Assembly (NCBI GenBank): GCA_018610095.1
Contig: JAHEOB010000271.1
Coordinates: 1-5,611 of the forward strand
Length of the DNA: 5,611 nt
Origin: Halothece sp. MAG
GTDB lineage: Bacteria > Cyanobacteriota > Cyanobacteriia > Cyanobacteriales > Rubidibacteraceae
Direction of reading: 5' to 3'
This document shows positions 1 to 5,611 of the stretch, piece by piece. Below the pieces are notes generated by a model. It did no database searches, was not told the DNA's origin, and worked only from the letters and a program-made list of their open reading frames with translations. The position numbers were made by a program, and so were the translations under genes. Positions within the stretch are counted from its first letter, which is position 1; every line of letters begins with the position of its first letter.

Positions 1-393
1 ATTGATGCTATCCGACATCTGCAATCTCGTGGCGGTAAAGTTGCCATGGTGGGTGATGGGATTAATGATGCCCCTGCCTTAAAGCAAGCTGATGTGGGCA
101 TAGCGATTGGGGCAGGAGCCGATGTTGCCATTGAAGCTGCTGATGTCACACTTGTCAGCGGTGAACTTTCCAAAGTCGTGGAAGCGATTCAACTGTCTCG
201 TGCCACCTTTAGCAAAATTGTACAGAATCTCTTTTGGGCTTCCATTTATAACCTAGCTGCCATTCCGGTAGCCGCGATCGGGCTTTTGCACCCAGCGATC
301 GGAGTCATTGCGATGACAGCGAGTTCCCTGTCAGTGATTGGCAATTCTATGCTGTTAAAACGCAATAATTTTCAGCTACGTCCCCTAAAATAG
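1..393 (+). CDS. P1B-type heavy-metal (probably copper) transporting ATPase, C-terminal part
   Basis: This is the 3' end of a membrane ATPase that pumps metal ions out of the cytosol by ATP hydrolysis. The frame is open from base 1, so the gene begins outside the window; 130 codons and a TAG stop are present. Fragment residues 18-23 are GDGIND, the hinge motif of the P domain that binds Mg2+. Two hydrophobic helices follow, at about 76-95 and 98-118. The first carries Y83-N84 with P89, and the second carries M105-T-A-S-S109. In the P1B family these YN and MxxSS patterns in the last two helices mark the Cu+ subgroup (CopA; CtaA and PacS in cyanobacteria), so copper is the best guess. The phosphorylated DKTGT motif, the CPC helix and any N-terminal metal-binding domain lie upstream and cannot be judged. 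I therefore give no symbol. GC content is clearly higher than in the restriction-modification genes downstream. Confidence 0.93.
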   Translation: MDAIRHLQSRGGKVAMVGDGINDAPALKQADVGIAIGAGADVAIEAADVTLVSGELSKVVEAIQLSRATFSKIVQNLFWASIYNLAAIPVAAIGLLHPAIGVIAMTASSLSVIGNSMLLKRNNFQLRPLK

Positions 394-426
394 TCGTAGA
401 TAATCTATGTCAGGATTAAGTTTGAT

Positions 427-855
427 ATGACTCCGCAACCAGACACTGAAAAAGCTCTCCATGGACAAGGAATCGATCCTTATCTACAAAGTTTAGTGAC
501 AAAAGTCGATGCTGATTATTTTGAAATATGGATAACCGTCTATATTCCTGGTTTTATTGTGACTAGAAATTTAATAAGTGATTGGAAGTATTATGAAAAA
601 ATGGCCGATAAAATTTACTCTTCAGCTCCAGCATCGATCAAAGAGGAAATGTATGAGGATTTCATTAGCTATAAAACGCTAAGTGAACAAAAACAAAATT
701 ATAACAACAAAGAGCCTCAATTCCTGCATTTAGAAAATCCAGTTTTTTATTATGGTAATGCAGCTAGAGGAAGTAGCAGTAATTTACTGTGGAGATGTAA
801 GATTAATGCGGTTTCCGCTTTTAATACTGGGATGTTTCAACTAGAAAATGATTAA
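427..855 (+). CDS. Small soluble protein, tentatively GvpU-like (gas vesicle accessory family)
   Basis: This is a complete 142-aa reading frame with an ATG start; a weak AGGA (412-415) lies 11 bases upstream. There is no signal peptide or membrane helix. Residues 20-50 form a predicted beta-rich section (EIWITVYIPGFIVTRNLIS, 33-51), followed by a charged helical middle (about 52-95). The C-terminal part is distinctive: FLHLENPVFYY (99-109), a short gly/ser-rich turn (113-118), then LLWRCKINAVSAFNTGMF (120-137). From memory, the order ITV-x-GF-IV-x-LIS, then a HL-x-(5)-F segment, then LWR-x-K/R-I-x-x-V-x-x-F-x-x-G, is the pattern of GvpU-like proteins. GvpU comes from the Bacillus megaterium gas-vesicle cluster, but relatives occur outside such clusters. 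No gvp gene is visible here, so any role in gas vesicles is inference. The gene lies 33 bases after the ATPase stop and could be read from the same transcript. Its base composition is AT-richer than the ATPase. The coding call is strong; the family call is about 0.5. Confidence 0.8.
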   Translation: MTPQPDTEKALHGQGIDPYLQSLVTKVDADYFEIWITVYIPGFIVTRNLISDWKYYEKMADKIYSSAPASIKEEMYEDFISYKTLSEQKQNYNNKEPQFLHLENPVFYYGNAARGSSSNLLWRCKINAVSAFNTGMFQLEND

Positions 856-873
856 TTATCCTTTAATATTGTT

Positions 874-893
874 TTAGCAATTATTAGCAATTT
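874..893 (+). repeat. Two tandem copies of a 10-base unit (TTAGCAATTA / TTAGCAATTT)
   Basis: Bases 874-883 and 884-893 are the same ten-base unit with one difference at the last position. It lies in the AT-rich gap between the GvpU-like gene and the ATPase remnant, just before the point where ATPase similarity begins. It may be a slippage product at a rearrangement junction. No function is proposed. Confidence 0.5.
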
Positions 894-899
894 TTTAGG

Positions 900-1034
900 C
901 GCGATCAGGCTGTTGAAATTCCTAATGTGCAAACAGTTGAGTCAGTGACTGCCCATGGCATACAAGGAACCATTAGCAATCAAGTTATTCGAGTAGGGAG
1001 TTACCGTATTGAGCAAGGGGCGAATTTGGGATAA
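900..1034 (+). pseudogene. Remnant of a P1B-type ATPase nucleotide-binding domain
   Basis: The frame running through 900-1034 ends in TAA and has no ATG; it is closed upstream by a TAG at 885-887. Translation from 909 gives AVEIPNVQTVESVTAHGIQG, then TISNQVIRVGSYRI up to 1010, and a short tail to the stop. In P1B ATPases the nucleotide-binding domain has a stretch of the form 'leu-pro-x-V-x-x-F-x-x-x-x-G-x-G-V-x-G-x-V-x-G-x-x-V-x-V-G-n' after the HP motif. The order AHGIQGTI then V-x-R-VGSYR matches that stretch closely. The HP motif, DKTGT, GDGxxND and the membrane helices are all absent here. The remnant has a higher GC content than the DNA on either side, as expected for an old piece of resident genome. 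Because the intact 3' end of an ATPase lies upstream at 1-393, this is probably a leftover of a second copy and not the interrupted front of that gene. A functional short peptide is unlikely. Confidence 0.68.
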
Positions 1035-1035
1035 T
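1009..1035 (+). promoter_or_regulatory. Possible sigma-70-type promoter for the restriction-modification operon
   Basis: TTGAGC (1009-1014) and GATAAT (1030-1035) are spaced by 15 bases, which is short, and match the -35 and -10 consensus at four and five of six positions. They lie inside the 3' part of the ATPase remnant and would start transcription near 1042, about 78 bases before the methyltransferase ATG at 1120. A competing -10-like box, TATGAT (1043-1048), has no good -35 partner. The AT-rich context makes chance matches likely, so this is only a candidate. Confidence 0.25.
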
Positions 1036-1119
1036 TTAGCTATATGATAAAATTAGTTTAAAAAATTAGAAAGCTATTTGAAACAGTACTTGATACAAGT
1101 AAACCAATATAAAGTTATT

Positions 1120-2091
1120 ATGAATAATTTTGCATTTATAGATTTGTTTGCTGGAATTGGAGGAATTAGGATAGCTCTTGAAAATGTTGGCGCGAAATGT
1201 GTATTTAGTTCGGAATGGGATAAGAATGCTCGACAATCGTATAGTCATTATTTTTTAGAATATCCTCATGGAGATATTACAAAAATAGATGCAGAAGAGA
1301 TACCTGATCATGATATATTGACGGCAGGATTTCCATGTCAAACCTTTAGTATTATTGGTGATCAGAAAGGTTTTGTTGATACCAGAGGAACGCTTTTCTT
1401 TGATATAGAAAGAATATTAAAAGTAAAACGACCTAAAGCTTTTCTTTTGGAAAATGTAAAGAATTTATTAACTCATGATAAAGGAAGAACCTTTTATGTC
1501 ATAAAAACATCATTAGAGTCTTTGGGATACCAAATTTATTACAAAGTTTTAAATGCTCTTGATTTTGGATTACCTCAAAAAAGAGAGCGTCTTATTATAG
1601 TAGGTTTTTTAAATGGTCTTTATTTTGAATTTCCAACACCAAATTTGCAAAAGCCAAGTCTGAAAGATTTTTTAGAAAATGATAATGCAGTAAATGAAAA
1701 ATATTATGCTTCAGAAAAAGTGGTTAAAAGTGTTTGGAATCGTCTTAAACATGAACCTTTTTTCCCCTCTATTTGGCATGAAAATAAATCCGGTAATATT
1801 TCTGTTTTGCCTTATAGTTGTGCATTAAGAGCAGGAGCATCTTATAATTATCTTTTAGTTAATGGAGTTAGACGTCTTACTGAAAGAGAAAATTTAAGAT
1901 TACAGGGTTTTCCAGATAATTATCCAATTGTTGTAAGTAATACACAAATTCGTAAACAAGCAGGAAATTCAGTTCCTATTCCTATGATTCAGGCAGTAGC
2001 AGAAAATATTATTGATACCTTAAAAAATAATAAATTATTATCCAATTTACATATTAAAGTAGAAAAGAATGGACAACTAGCTTTTTTATGA
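1120..2091 (+). CDS. Type II DNA (cytosine-5-)-methyltransferase
   Basis: This enzyme transfers a methyl group from S-adenosylmethionine to C5 of cytosine at the target of the paired endonuclease, so that host DNA is not cut. With the ATG at 1120 the product is 323 aa, typical of small C5 enzymes of the M.HhaI size class. The motifs are in canonical order: motif I DLFAGIGG (8-15, AdoMet binding), motif IV GFPCQTFS (70-77, catalytic Cys73), motif VI ENV (111-113), motif VIII QKRER (153-157), motif IX around RRLTERENLRLQGFP (251-265) and motif X QAGNSVP (280-286). The target-recognition region falls between VIII and IX (about 163-250) and is short, consistent with one recognition sequence. A TTG at 1078 would add 14 residues after a weak GAAAG signal. 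I prefer 1120 because family members begin a few residues before motif I. The gene shares ATGA with the endonuclease gene that follows. It is very AT-rich compared with both flanks, a sign of transfer. Confidence 0.93.
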   Translation: MNNFAFIDLFAGIGGIRIALENVGAKCVFSSEWDKNARQSYSHYFLEYPHGDITKIDAEEIPDHDILTAGFPCQTFSIIGDQKGFVDTRGTLFFDIERILKVKRPKAFLLENVKNLLTHDKGRTFYVIKTSLESLGYQIYYKVLNALDFGLPQKRERLIIVGFLNGLYFEFPTPNLQKPSLKDFLENDNAVNEKYYASEKVVKSVWNRLKHEPFFPSIWHENKSGNISVLPYSCALRAGASYNYLLVNGVRRLTERENLRLQGFPDNYPIVVSNTQIRKQAGNSVPIPMIQAVAENIIDTLKNNKLLSNLHIKVEKNGQLAFL

Positions 2092-3215
2092 AATCGCAAA
2101 ATTCATTAGAAAAAGCCAAACAATCTTTAGATACAGTTATCAATAAGGCTAGAATTCATTTTTATAAACCTTTTCAAATAGCTGAGATATTAAGAAAATA
2201 TAGGTTTAACTATATAGATAATTTAGAAAATGTAGAAAGTTATCGAATTTCCTCAAGAACTTGGCGAGATGAAGTTTCTTTACAATTAGTAGGACGTAAA
2301 AATAATAGTAGCGCTAAATATCAAGATGATCTTTTTTATAATCAAAATGCAACTCCTCCTAGTATTTTAGCAATATTAGGAGACATTAATAAAAAACAAA
2401 ATGGTATAGTTGAAGCCTATATTTATTATAAATTCAAACAAAAAATAGATCAAATAAAGTATGTTAGGGATTATATATATTCGTCAAAACCAGATGACTT
2501 TTATTTTTATGAATTGATTAACTATTTTCAGTCTGTACCAGGTCTTAAGAGAAGTATTGATAAAGTTTATGAAATTTGTGTTTATGCTTTATTCTCAACA
2601 ATTATTAGCAGTTTAGAAGCAGAAGTAATTTTAAGAATTAATAATCAAGATCAAAATATTTTAAATTCATTTCAAGATTTTTTAGAACAAGTTTTGGGAG
2701 TAAATCTTTTAGATCAAGAATCTTATATGCCAGAAATTTCAATTCCAGCAGATATACATAGGGTTGGTTCAACCAATGCTGCTGATAGAGGCTTAGACAT
2801 GTGGTGTAATTTCGGTCCAGCTATTCAAGTTAAGCATGTGAGTCTATCAGAGAAGATAGCTAAAGAAGTTACATCAACTTTATCTTCTGATCGAATTGTT
2901 ATTGTTTGTAATGATGCTGACAAAAAAATAATTAAGTTGGTAACGGAACAACTTGATATGGGAAAAAAGATCCAAGGAATCGTTACCTTCTCTATGCTCA
3001 ATAGTTGGTATGAAAAATGTCTAAGAGAAAACTTTTCATACGATTTAGGAGAAAATTTATTACATAATTTACGTAGCGAATTTGATATGGAATTTCCTTC
3101 ATTAAATATTAGTCATGATAGTGAACTTTTTGCATCAAATGTGATTGATGACTTTATTACCAAAAGAGGTTATGATCAATTGACTCTTTCTGGAATATGG
3201 CAGATCGACATATAA
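2088..3215 (+). CDS. HaeII-like Type II restriction endonuclease
   Basis: This 375-aa protein is the likely cutting partner of the methyltransferase; its ATG overlaps the methyltransferase stop in ATGA, so translation is probably coupled. The N-terminal pattern LEKAKQSLDTVINKARIHFYK (7-27, given loosely) with PFQIAEIL (28-35), the internal YQDDLF (78-83) and NGIVEAYIY (105-113), and the ADRGLDMW (232-239) segment fit my memory of the HaeII family, whose members are about 350 aa. HaeII cleaves RGCGCY. The best active-site candidate is D237 followed by Q247-V-K249, which fits the D...QxK variant of the PD-(D/E)xK fold also seen in Mrr-type nucleases; E178 or E180 could contribute. These residues are my inference. 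The protein is soluble, with no membrane segment. Codon use is dominated by AAA, TTT and ATT, as in the methyltransferase and unlike the flanks. The frame is intact, so the enzyme could be active. Specificity is inferred from family only. Confidence 0.8.
   Translation: MKSQNSLEKAKQSLDTVINKARIHFYKPFQIAEILRKYRFNYIDNLENVESYRISSRTWRDEVSLQLVGRKNNSSAKYQDDLFYNQNATPPSILAILGDINKKQNGIVEAYIYYKFKQKIDQIKYVRDYIYSSKPDDFYFYELINYFQSVPGLKRSIDKVYEICVYALFSTIISSLEAEVILRINNQDQNILNSFQDFLEQVLGVNLLDQESYMPEISIPADIHRVGSTNAADRGLDMWCNFGPAIQVKHVSLSEKIAKEVTSTLSSDRIVIVCNDADKKIIKLVTEQLDMGKKIQGIVTFSMLNSWYEKCLRENFSYDLGENLLHNLRSEFDMEFPSLNISHDSELFASNVIDDFITKRGYDQLTLSGIWQIDI
2310..2315. other. AGCGCT, the only RGCGCY (HaeII-type) site in the window
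   Basis: A manual scan for GCGC found seven occurrences (near 899, 1190, 2311, 3355, 4383, 4391 and 5054). Only this one has the purine and pyrimidine flanks of RGCGCY. It encodes Ser75-Ala76 of the endonuclease. It would be a substrate for the pair if the family-based specificity holds. Confidence 0.6.
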
Positions 3216-3380
3216 TTAGGATGCTTGACAAAATTTTGAAACCTAAAAAAAAAGCAATCATTCTGTTATTAACTCAATTTAGCAGCACTTTTCAAAATCA
3301 AACTCTATCTCTCTACAATTGCAAGATGTAGCGAAGCTACCGCACTACCGGGATTGCGCTGTTTAAAACGAATAACCAAG
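3216..3380. other. Convergent non-coding spacer
   Basis: This 165-base spacer separates the 3' ends of the endonuclease gene (+) and the prolyl oligopeptidase gene (-). It contains a perfect ten-base palindrome CAAAATTTTG (3229-3238), a nine-A run shortly after it, and the hairpin described separately. I see no GC-rich stem followed by a T run on either strand, so a canonical intrinsic terminator is not supported. The sharp change from AT-rich to moderate GC lies within it, at about 3320. Confidence 0.6.
3313..3340. repeat. Hairpin-forming repeat-like element GTAGC-GAA-GCTAC
   Basis: GTAGC (3328-3332) and GCTAC (3336-3340) form a perfect five-base-pair stem with a three-base loop. CTACA (3313-3317) and TGTAG (3327-3331) form a second, overlapping stem with a nine-base loop, so the two cannot fold together. 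On the minus strand it reads GGTAGCTTCGCTAC, similar to short palindromic elements scattered in many cyanobacterial intergenic regions (from memory). It lies between two convergent genes and could protect or end both transcripts, but has no following T run. Confidence 0.45.
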
Positions 3381-5426
3381 TTACCCGATTTCTGCTTTTA
3401 AAAATGCTAGTTGATCAGTGACTTCTTCAATCCGTTTACTGGTGGGTTTTCCTGCACCATGCCCGGCTTTGGTTTCAATGCGAATTAAGACAGGGTTCTC
3501 TCCTGCGTGGGCAGCTTGGAGGGCAGCAGCAAATTTGAAGCTATGGGCGGGAACCACCCGATCATCATGATCAGCTGTTGTAATTAAGGTTGAGGGATAA
3601 ACAGTGCCAGATTGGAGATTATGCAGGGGGGAATAGGCATATAAGGCTTTGAATTCTTCTTCATTATCAGGGGAACCATAATCGGAACACCAAGCCCAAC
3701 CAATGGTAAATTTGTGGAAACGTAGCATATCCATCACACCCACTGCAGGTAAGGCTGCCCCAAATAAATCAGGGCGTTGTGTCATACAAGCCCCCACTAA
3801 TAATCCGCCGTTGCTGCCTCCTGAAATGGCTAGTTTTTGCGGAGAAGTATAGCGATGGCTAATTAACCATTCCGCTGCTGCCATAAAATCATTAAACACA
3901 TTTTGTTTATTGAGTTTGGTGCCTGCTTGATGCCATTGTTCGCCATATTCTCCGCCGCCACGTAGGTTGGGAACGGCATAAATGCCCCCCATTTCCATCC
4001 AAACCAGACGAGTTACAGAAAAATTCGGCGTTAGGGGAATATTAAAGCCACCATAGCCAAACAGAAGAGTGGGATTGTTCCCATTCATGATTAAACCTTT
4101 TTTGTGAGTAATAAACATGGGAACTTGTGTTCCGTCATAGCTACGGTAAAAAACTTGGCGGGTTTGGTAATTCTCAGGATTAAAGTCAACTTGGGGTTGC
4201 CGAAACAGGGTACTTTCACCTGTTTCTAAGTTGTAGTGATAAATGGTGCGTGGGGTGGTAAAACTCGTAAAGGCATAAAAGGTTTCGGTATCATCCCGTT
4301 TCCCATTAAAGCCACCGACGGAACCAATACTGGAAATTTCCACCTCTTTAACGTAAGTGCCATCGAGATTATAAATTTCCAAGCGCGATCGCGCATCCTG
4401 TAGGTAATCTAAAATAAACTGATTATTTAATATGGTGACATCTTCTAAGGTATTCTCGGTTTCTGGGATAATCTCTTGCCAATTTCTTGGATGGGGTTTG
4501 CTAATATCAATCCCAATCACTCTTCCTTTTGGGGCTTGGTAATCGGTGCGAAACCAAAATAAAGAGTCTTGATAGTCAATAAAACTAAAATCAGCAAAAA
4601 ATTCGGAAATCAGTTCTTTAATTTCTCCGTTGGGATCATTTAAATCTTGATAAAATACTAATTTTCTGGGATCAGTTCCCCGTCTAACGGAAATAATTAA
4701 ATACCGTCCATCATCACTTATATCTGCCCCAAACATCCATTCTTTTTGATCCCGACGTTCGTAAATTAATTGATCGTCTGATTGATCAGTGCCTAAGCGA
4801 TGATAGTATAATTTTTGATAATAATTGGCTTGTTCTAATTCTTCGCCTTCGGGGGGTTCATCGTAGCGACTATAGAAAAAACCATTATTATCTTTGGTCC
4901 AAGTTACCCCAGAAAATTTAATCCAGTTTAAATGATCAGAAAAATCTTTACCAGTTTCAATATTTCTAATTTGCCATTCTTGCCAATCTGATCCCGATCG
5001 GGAAATACCATAGGCTAAAAATTGACCATTATCACTGACTGCAATTCCAGATAGCGCGATCGTGCCATCTTCAGAAAATTGATTAGGATCAAGTAATACT
5101 TGCGGTTCATCTTCTAGATTTTGTAACGTATAGAGAACACTTTGATCTTGTAACCCGTCATTTTTAAAGAAAAAGTAGCGATTCCCTCGTTTAAAAGGAA
5201 TGCCATATTTTTCATAATCCCAGAGTTTCGTAAGACGTTGTTTAATCGTCTCTCGTTCTGGAATTTGTTCTAAAAAATTAAACGTAATTTCATTTTGTTT
5301 TTCAATCCAGTCTTGAGTCTCCCGAGAATCAGGGTATTCTAACCAGCGATAAGGATCGGCAACTTCAATGCCATGATAATTGTCAACTTGGTCAACTTTT
5401 GGCGTTTTAGGATAATTAAAAGACAT
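3381..5426 (-). CDS. Prolyl oligopeptidase (serine peptidase family S9A)
   Basis: This cytosolic serine peptidase cuts short peptides after proline. The product is 681 aa, close to the usual 690-710 aa. No signal peptide is present. Residues 1 to about 70 and 416 to 681 form the alpha/beta-hydrolase domain, and about 71-415 form the seven-bladed propeller that filters large substrates. The catalytic Ser is S538 in GGSNGG (536-541), the Asp is D621 in DHDDRVVP (619-626) and the His is H656 in AGHGAGKP (654-661). These correspond to porcine Ser554, Asp641 and His680. R623 matches the substrate-binding Arg643, W579 the proline-stacking Trp595 (same 41-residue distance from Ser), and Y458 in FGYGGFN the oxyanion Tyr473. 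All key residues are present, so the enzyme should be active. The ATG at 5424-5426 lies just before the conserved YP-x-T-x-x-x-D start and lacks a clear ribosome binding site. The gene starts 27 bases after the recN stop and may share its transcript. A HIP1 octamer lies inside it. Confidence 0.96.
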   Translation of the reverse strand: MSFNYPKTPKVDQVDNYHGIEVADPYRWLEYPDSRETQDWIEKQNEITFNFLEQIPERETIKQRLTKLWDYEKYGIPFKRGNRYFFFKNDGLQDQSVLYTLQNLEDEPQVLLDPNQFSEDGTIALSGIAVSDNGQFLAYGISRSGSDWQEWQIRNIETGKDFSDHLNWIKFSGVTWTKDNNGFFYSRYDEPPEGEELEQANYYQKLYYHRLGTDQSDDQLIYERRDQKEWMFGADISDDGRYLIISVRRGTDPRKLVFYQDLNDPNGEIKELISEFFADFSFIDYQDSLFWFRTDYQAPKGRVIGIDISKPHPRNWQEIIPETENTLEDVTILNNQFILDYLQDARSRLEIYNLDGTYVKEVEISSIGSVGGFNGKRDDTETFYAFTSFTTPRTIYHYNLETGESTLFRQPQVDFNPENYQTRQVFYRSYDGTQVPMFITHKKGLIMNGNNPTLLFGYGGFNIPLTPNFSVTRLVWMEMGGIYAVPNLRGGGEYGEQWHQAGTKLNKQNVFNDFMAAAEWLISHRYTSPQKLAISGGSNGGLLVGACMTQRPDLFGAALPAVGVMDMLRFHKFTIGWAWCSDYGSPDNEEEFKALYAYSPLHNLQSGTVYPSTLITTADHDDRVVPAHSFKFAAALQAAHAGENPVLIRIETKAGHGAGKPTSKRIEEVTDQLAFLKAEIG
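4385..4392. repeat. HIP1 octamer GCGATCGC
   Basis: This is a perfect copy of the highly iterated palindrome typical of cyanobacterial genomes. It lies within the propeller part of the prolyl oligopeptidase gene and is flanked by GC on both sides (GCGCGATCGCGC). It supports the cyanobacterial assignment. Confidence 0.85.
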
Positions 5427-5453
5427 AGTTATTTTTTTTCGGATATTAACATC

Positions 5454-5611
5454 TCAATTCTCTGCTTGTTGCAGTAAGGAATCCGCAAACGCGATCGCGT
5501 TTTCATTAGAATATCCCCCTGCTAATTGTGCCAACTCTTCCCGTCGAGTCTCGCGATCATTTAAACTCAACACTGAGACAACCGTACGAGAGGAGGAAAA
5601 CTGTTTTTCCA
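5454..5611 (-). CDS. recN: DNA repair protein RecN, C-terminal end
   Basis: RecN is an SMC-like ATPase that acts early at DNA double-strand breaks in recombinational repair. Only the last 51 codons and a TGA stop are in the window (5454-5609 in frame), the rest lying beyond base 5611. The translation reads EKQFSSSRTVVSVLSL, then NDRETRREELAQLAGG, then FADSLLQQAEN. The order 'V-x-K-x-x-x-x-x-R-T-x-V-x-x-L-x-x-x-x-R-x-x-E-L-A-x-L-x-x-G' followed by a short helical tail is the usual end of RecN after its Walker B and H-loop region. The catalytic motifs themselves are outside the window. The frame contains a HIP1 octamer encoding Ala-Ile-Ala. The stop lies 27 bases before the prolyl oligopeptidase ATG on the same strand, so the two may be co-transcribed. 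I found no convincing alternative for this conserved tail. Confidence 0.85.
   Translation of the reverse strand, partial: EKQFSSSRTVVSVLSLNDRETRREELAQLAGGYSNENAIAFADSLLQQAEN
5491..5498. repeat. HIP1 octamer GCGATCGC
   Basis: This is a second perfect HIP1 copy, inside the recN coding end, in the longer palindrome AACGCGATCGCGTT. Near copies with one mismatch occur at 274-281 (GCGATCGG) and 5056-5063 (GCGATCGT). None lies in the restriction-modification genes. Confidence 0.85.

Noticed and set aside
1066..1248. 60-aa reading frame on the minus strand
   Set aside because: It lies opposite the methyltransferase start and motif I, has low-complexity AT-driven composition and no recognisable pattern; it is a shadow.
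3225..3230. Perfect TTGACA -35 box
   Set aside because: No -10-like hexamer occurs at 15-19 bases downstream and no + strand gene follows before the convergent peptidase gene.
975..3260. AGCAATCA at 975-982 and again at 3253-3260, as a possible target-site duplication around the cassette
   Set aside because: Eight bases is likely by chance in AT-rich DNA, the copies do not abut clear insertion ends, and no mobile-element gene is present.
3241..3262. Poly-A run as a minus-strand T-tract terminator for the peptidase gene
   Set aside because: The preceding minus-strand hairpin is about 65 bases away, too far to act as an intrinsic terminator stem.
3221..3331. 36-codon ATG frame just after the endonuclease stop (begins MLDKILKPKKK)
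   Set aside because: It is short, lysine-rich because of a poly-A run, and ends within the hairpin element; AGG lies directly against the ATG, too close for a useful ribosome binding site.

Overview
The window looks like chromosomal DNA from a cyanobacterium. Two perfect copies of the cyanobacterial HIP1 octamer GCGATCGC (4385-4392, 5491-5498) and several near copies lie in the flanking genes, and the housekeeping-type genes have the moderate GC usual for such genomes. The genus cannot be named from this window alone.

Layout, left to right. (1) 1-393, + strand: the last 130 codons of a P1B-type heavy-metal ATPase, probably a copper exporter. (2) 427-855, +: a complete 142-aa protein whose pattern resembles the GvpU-like gas-vesicle accessory family; this assignment is tentative. 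(3) About 900-1034, +: a short remnant of the nucleotide-binding domain of a second P1B-type ATPase copy, with no start and no catalytic parts. (4) 1120-2091 and 2088-3215, +: a two-gene Type II restriction-modification operon, a C5-cytosine DNA methyltransferase followed by a HaeII-like endonuclease, overlapping by the four bases ATGA. This block is strikingly AT-rich and has no HIP1 site. (5) 3216-3380: a non-coding convergent spacer with a GTAGC-GAA-GCTAC hairpin. (6) 3381-5426, - strand: a complete prolyl oligopeptidase. (7) 5454-5611, -: the C-terminal end of recN, 27 bases upstream of the peptidase and on the same strand.

How the genes work together: only the methyltransferase and endonuclease form a clear functional unit, a host-protecting or self-maintaining restriction-modification pair. 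By family resemblance the expected target is RGCGCY. The pair sits beside a decayed ATPase copy and differs in base composition from both flanks, which fits acquisition by horizontal transfer. The ATPase (metal export), the peptidase (peptide turnover) and RecN (double-strand break repair) look like resident genes without an obvious link to it.

No CRISPR array, tRNA, rRNA, transposase, integrase or attachment site was seen. I do not see a wholly new system. The points most worth checking are the ATPase remnant next to the restriction-modification cassette, the putative Q-x-K active site of the endonuclease, and the orphan GvpU-like protein.
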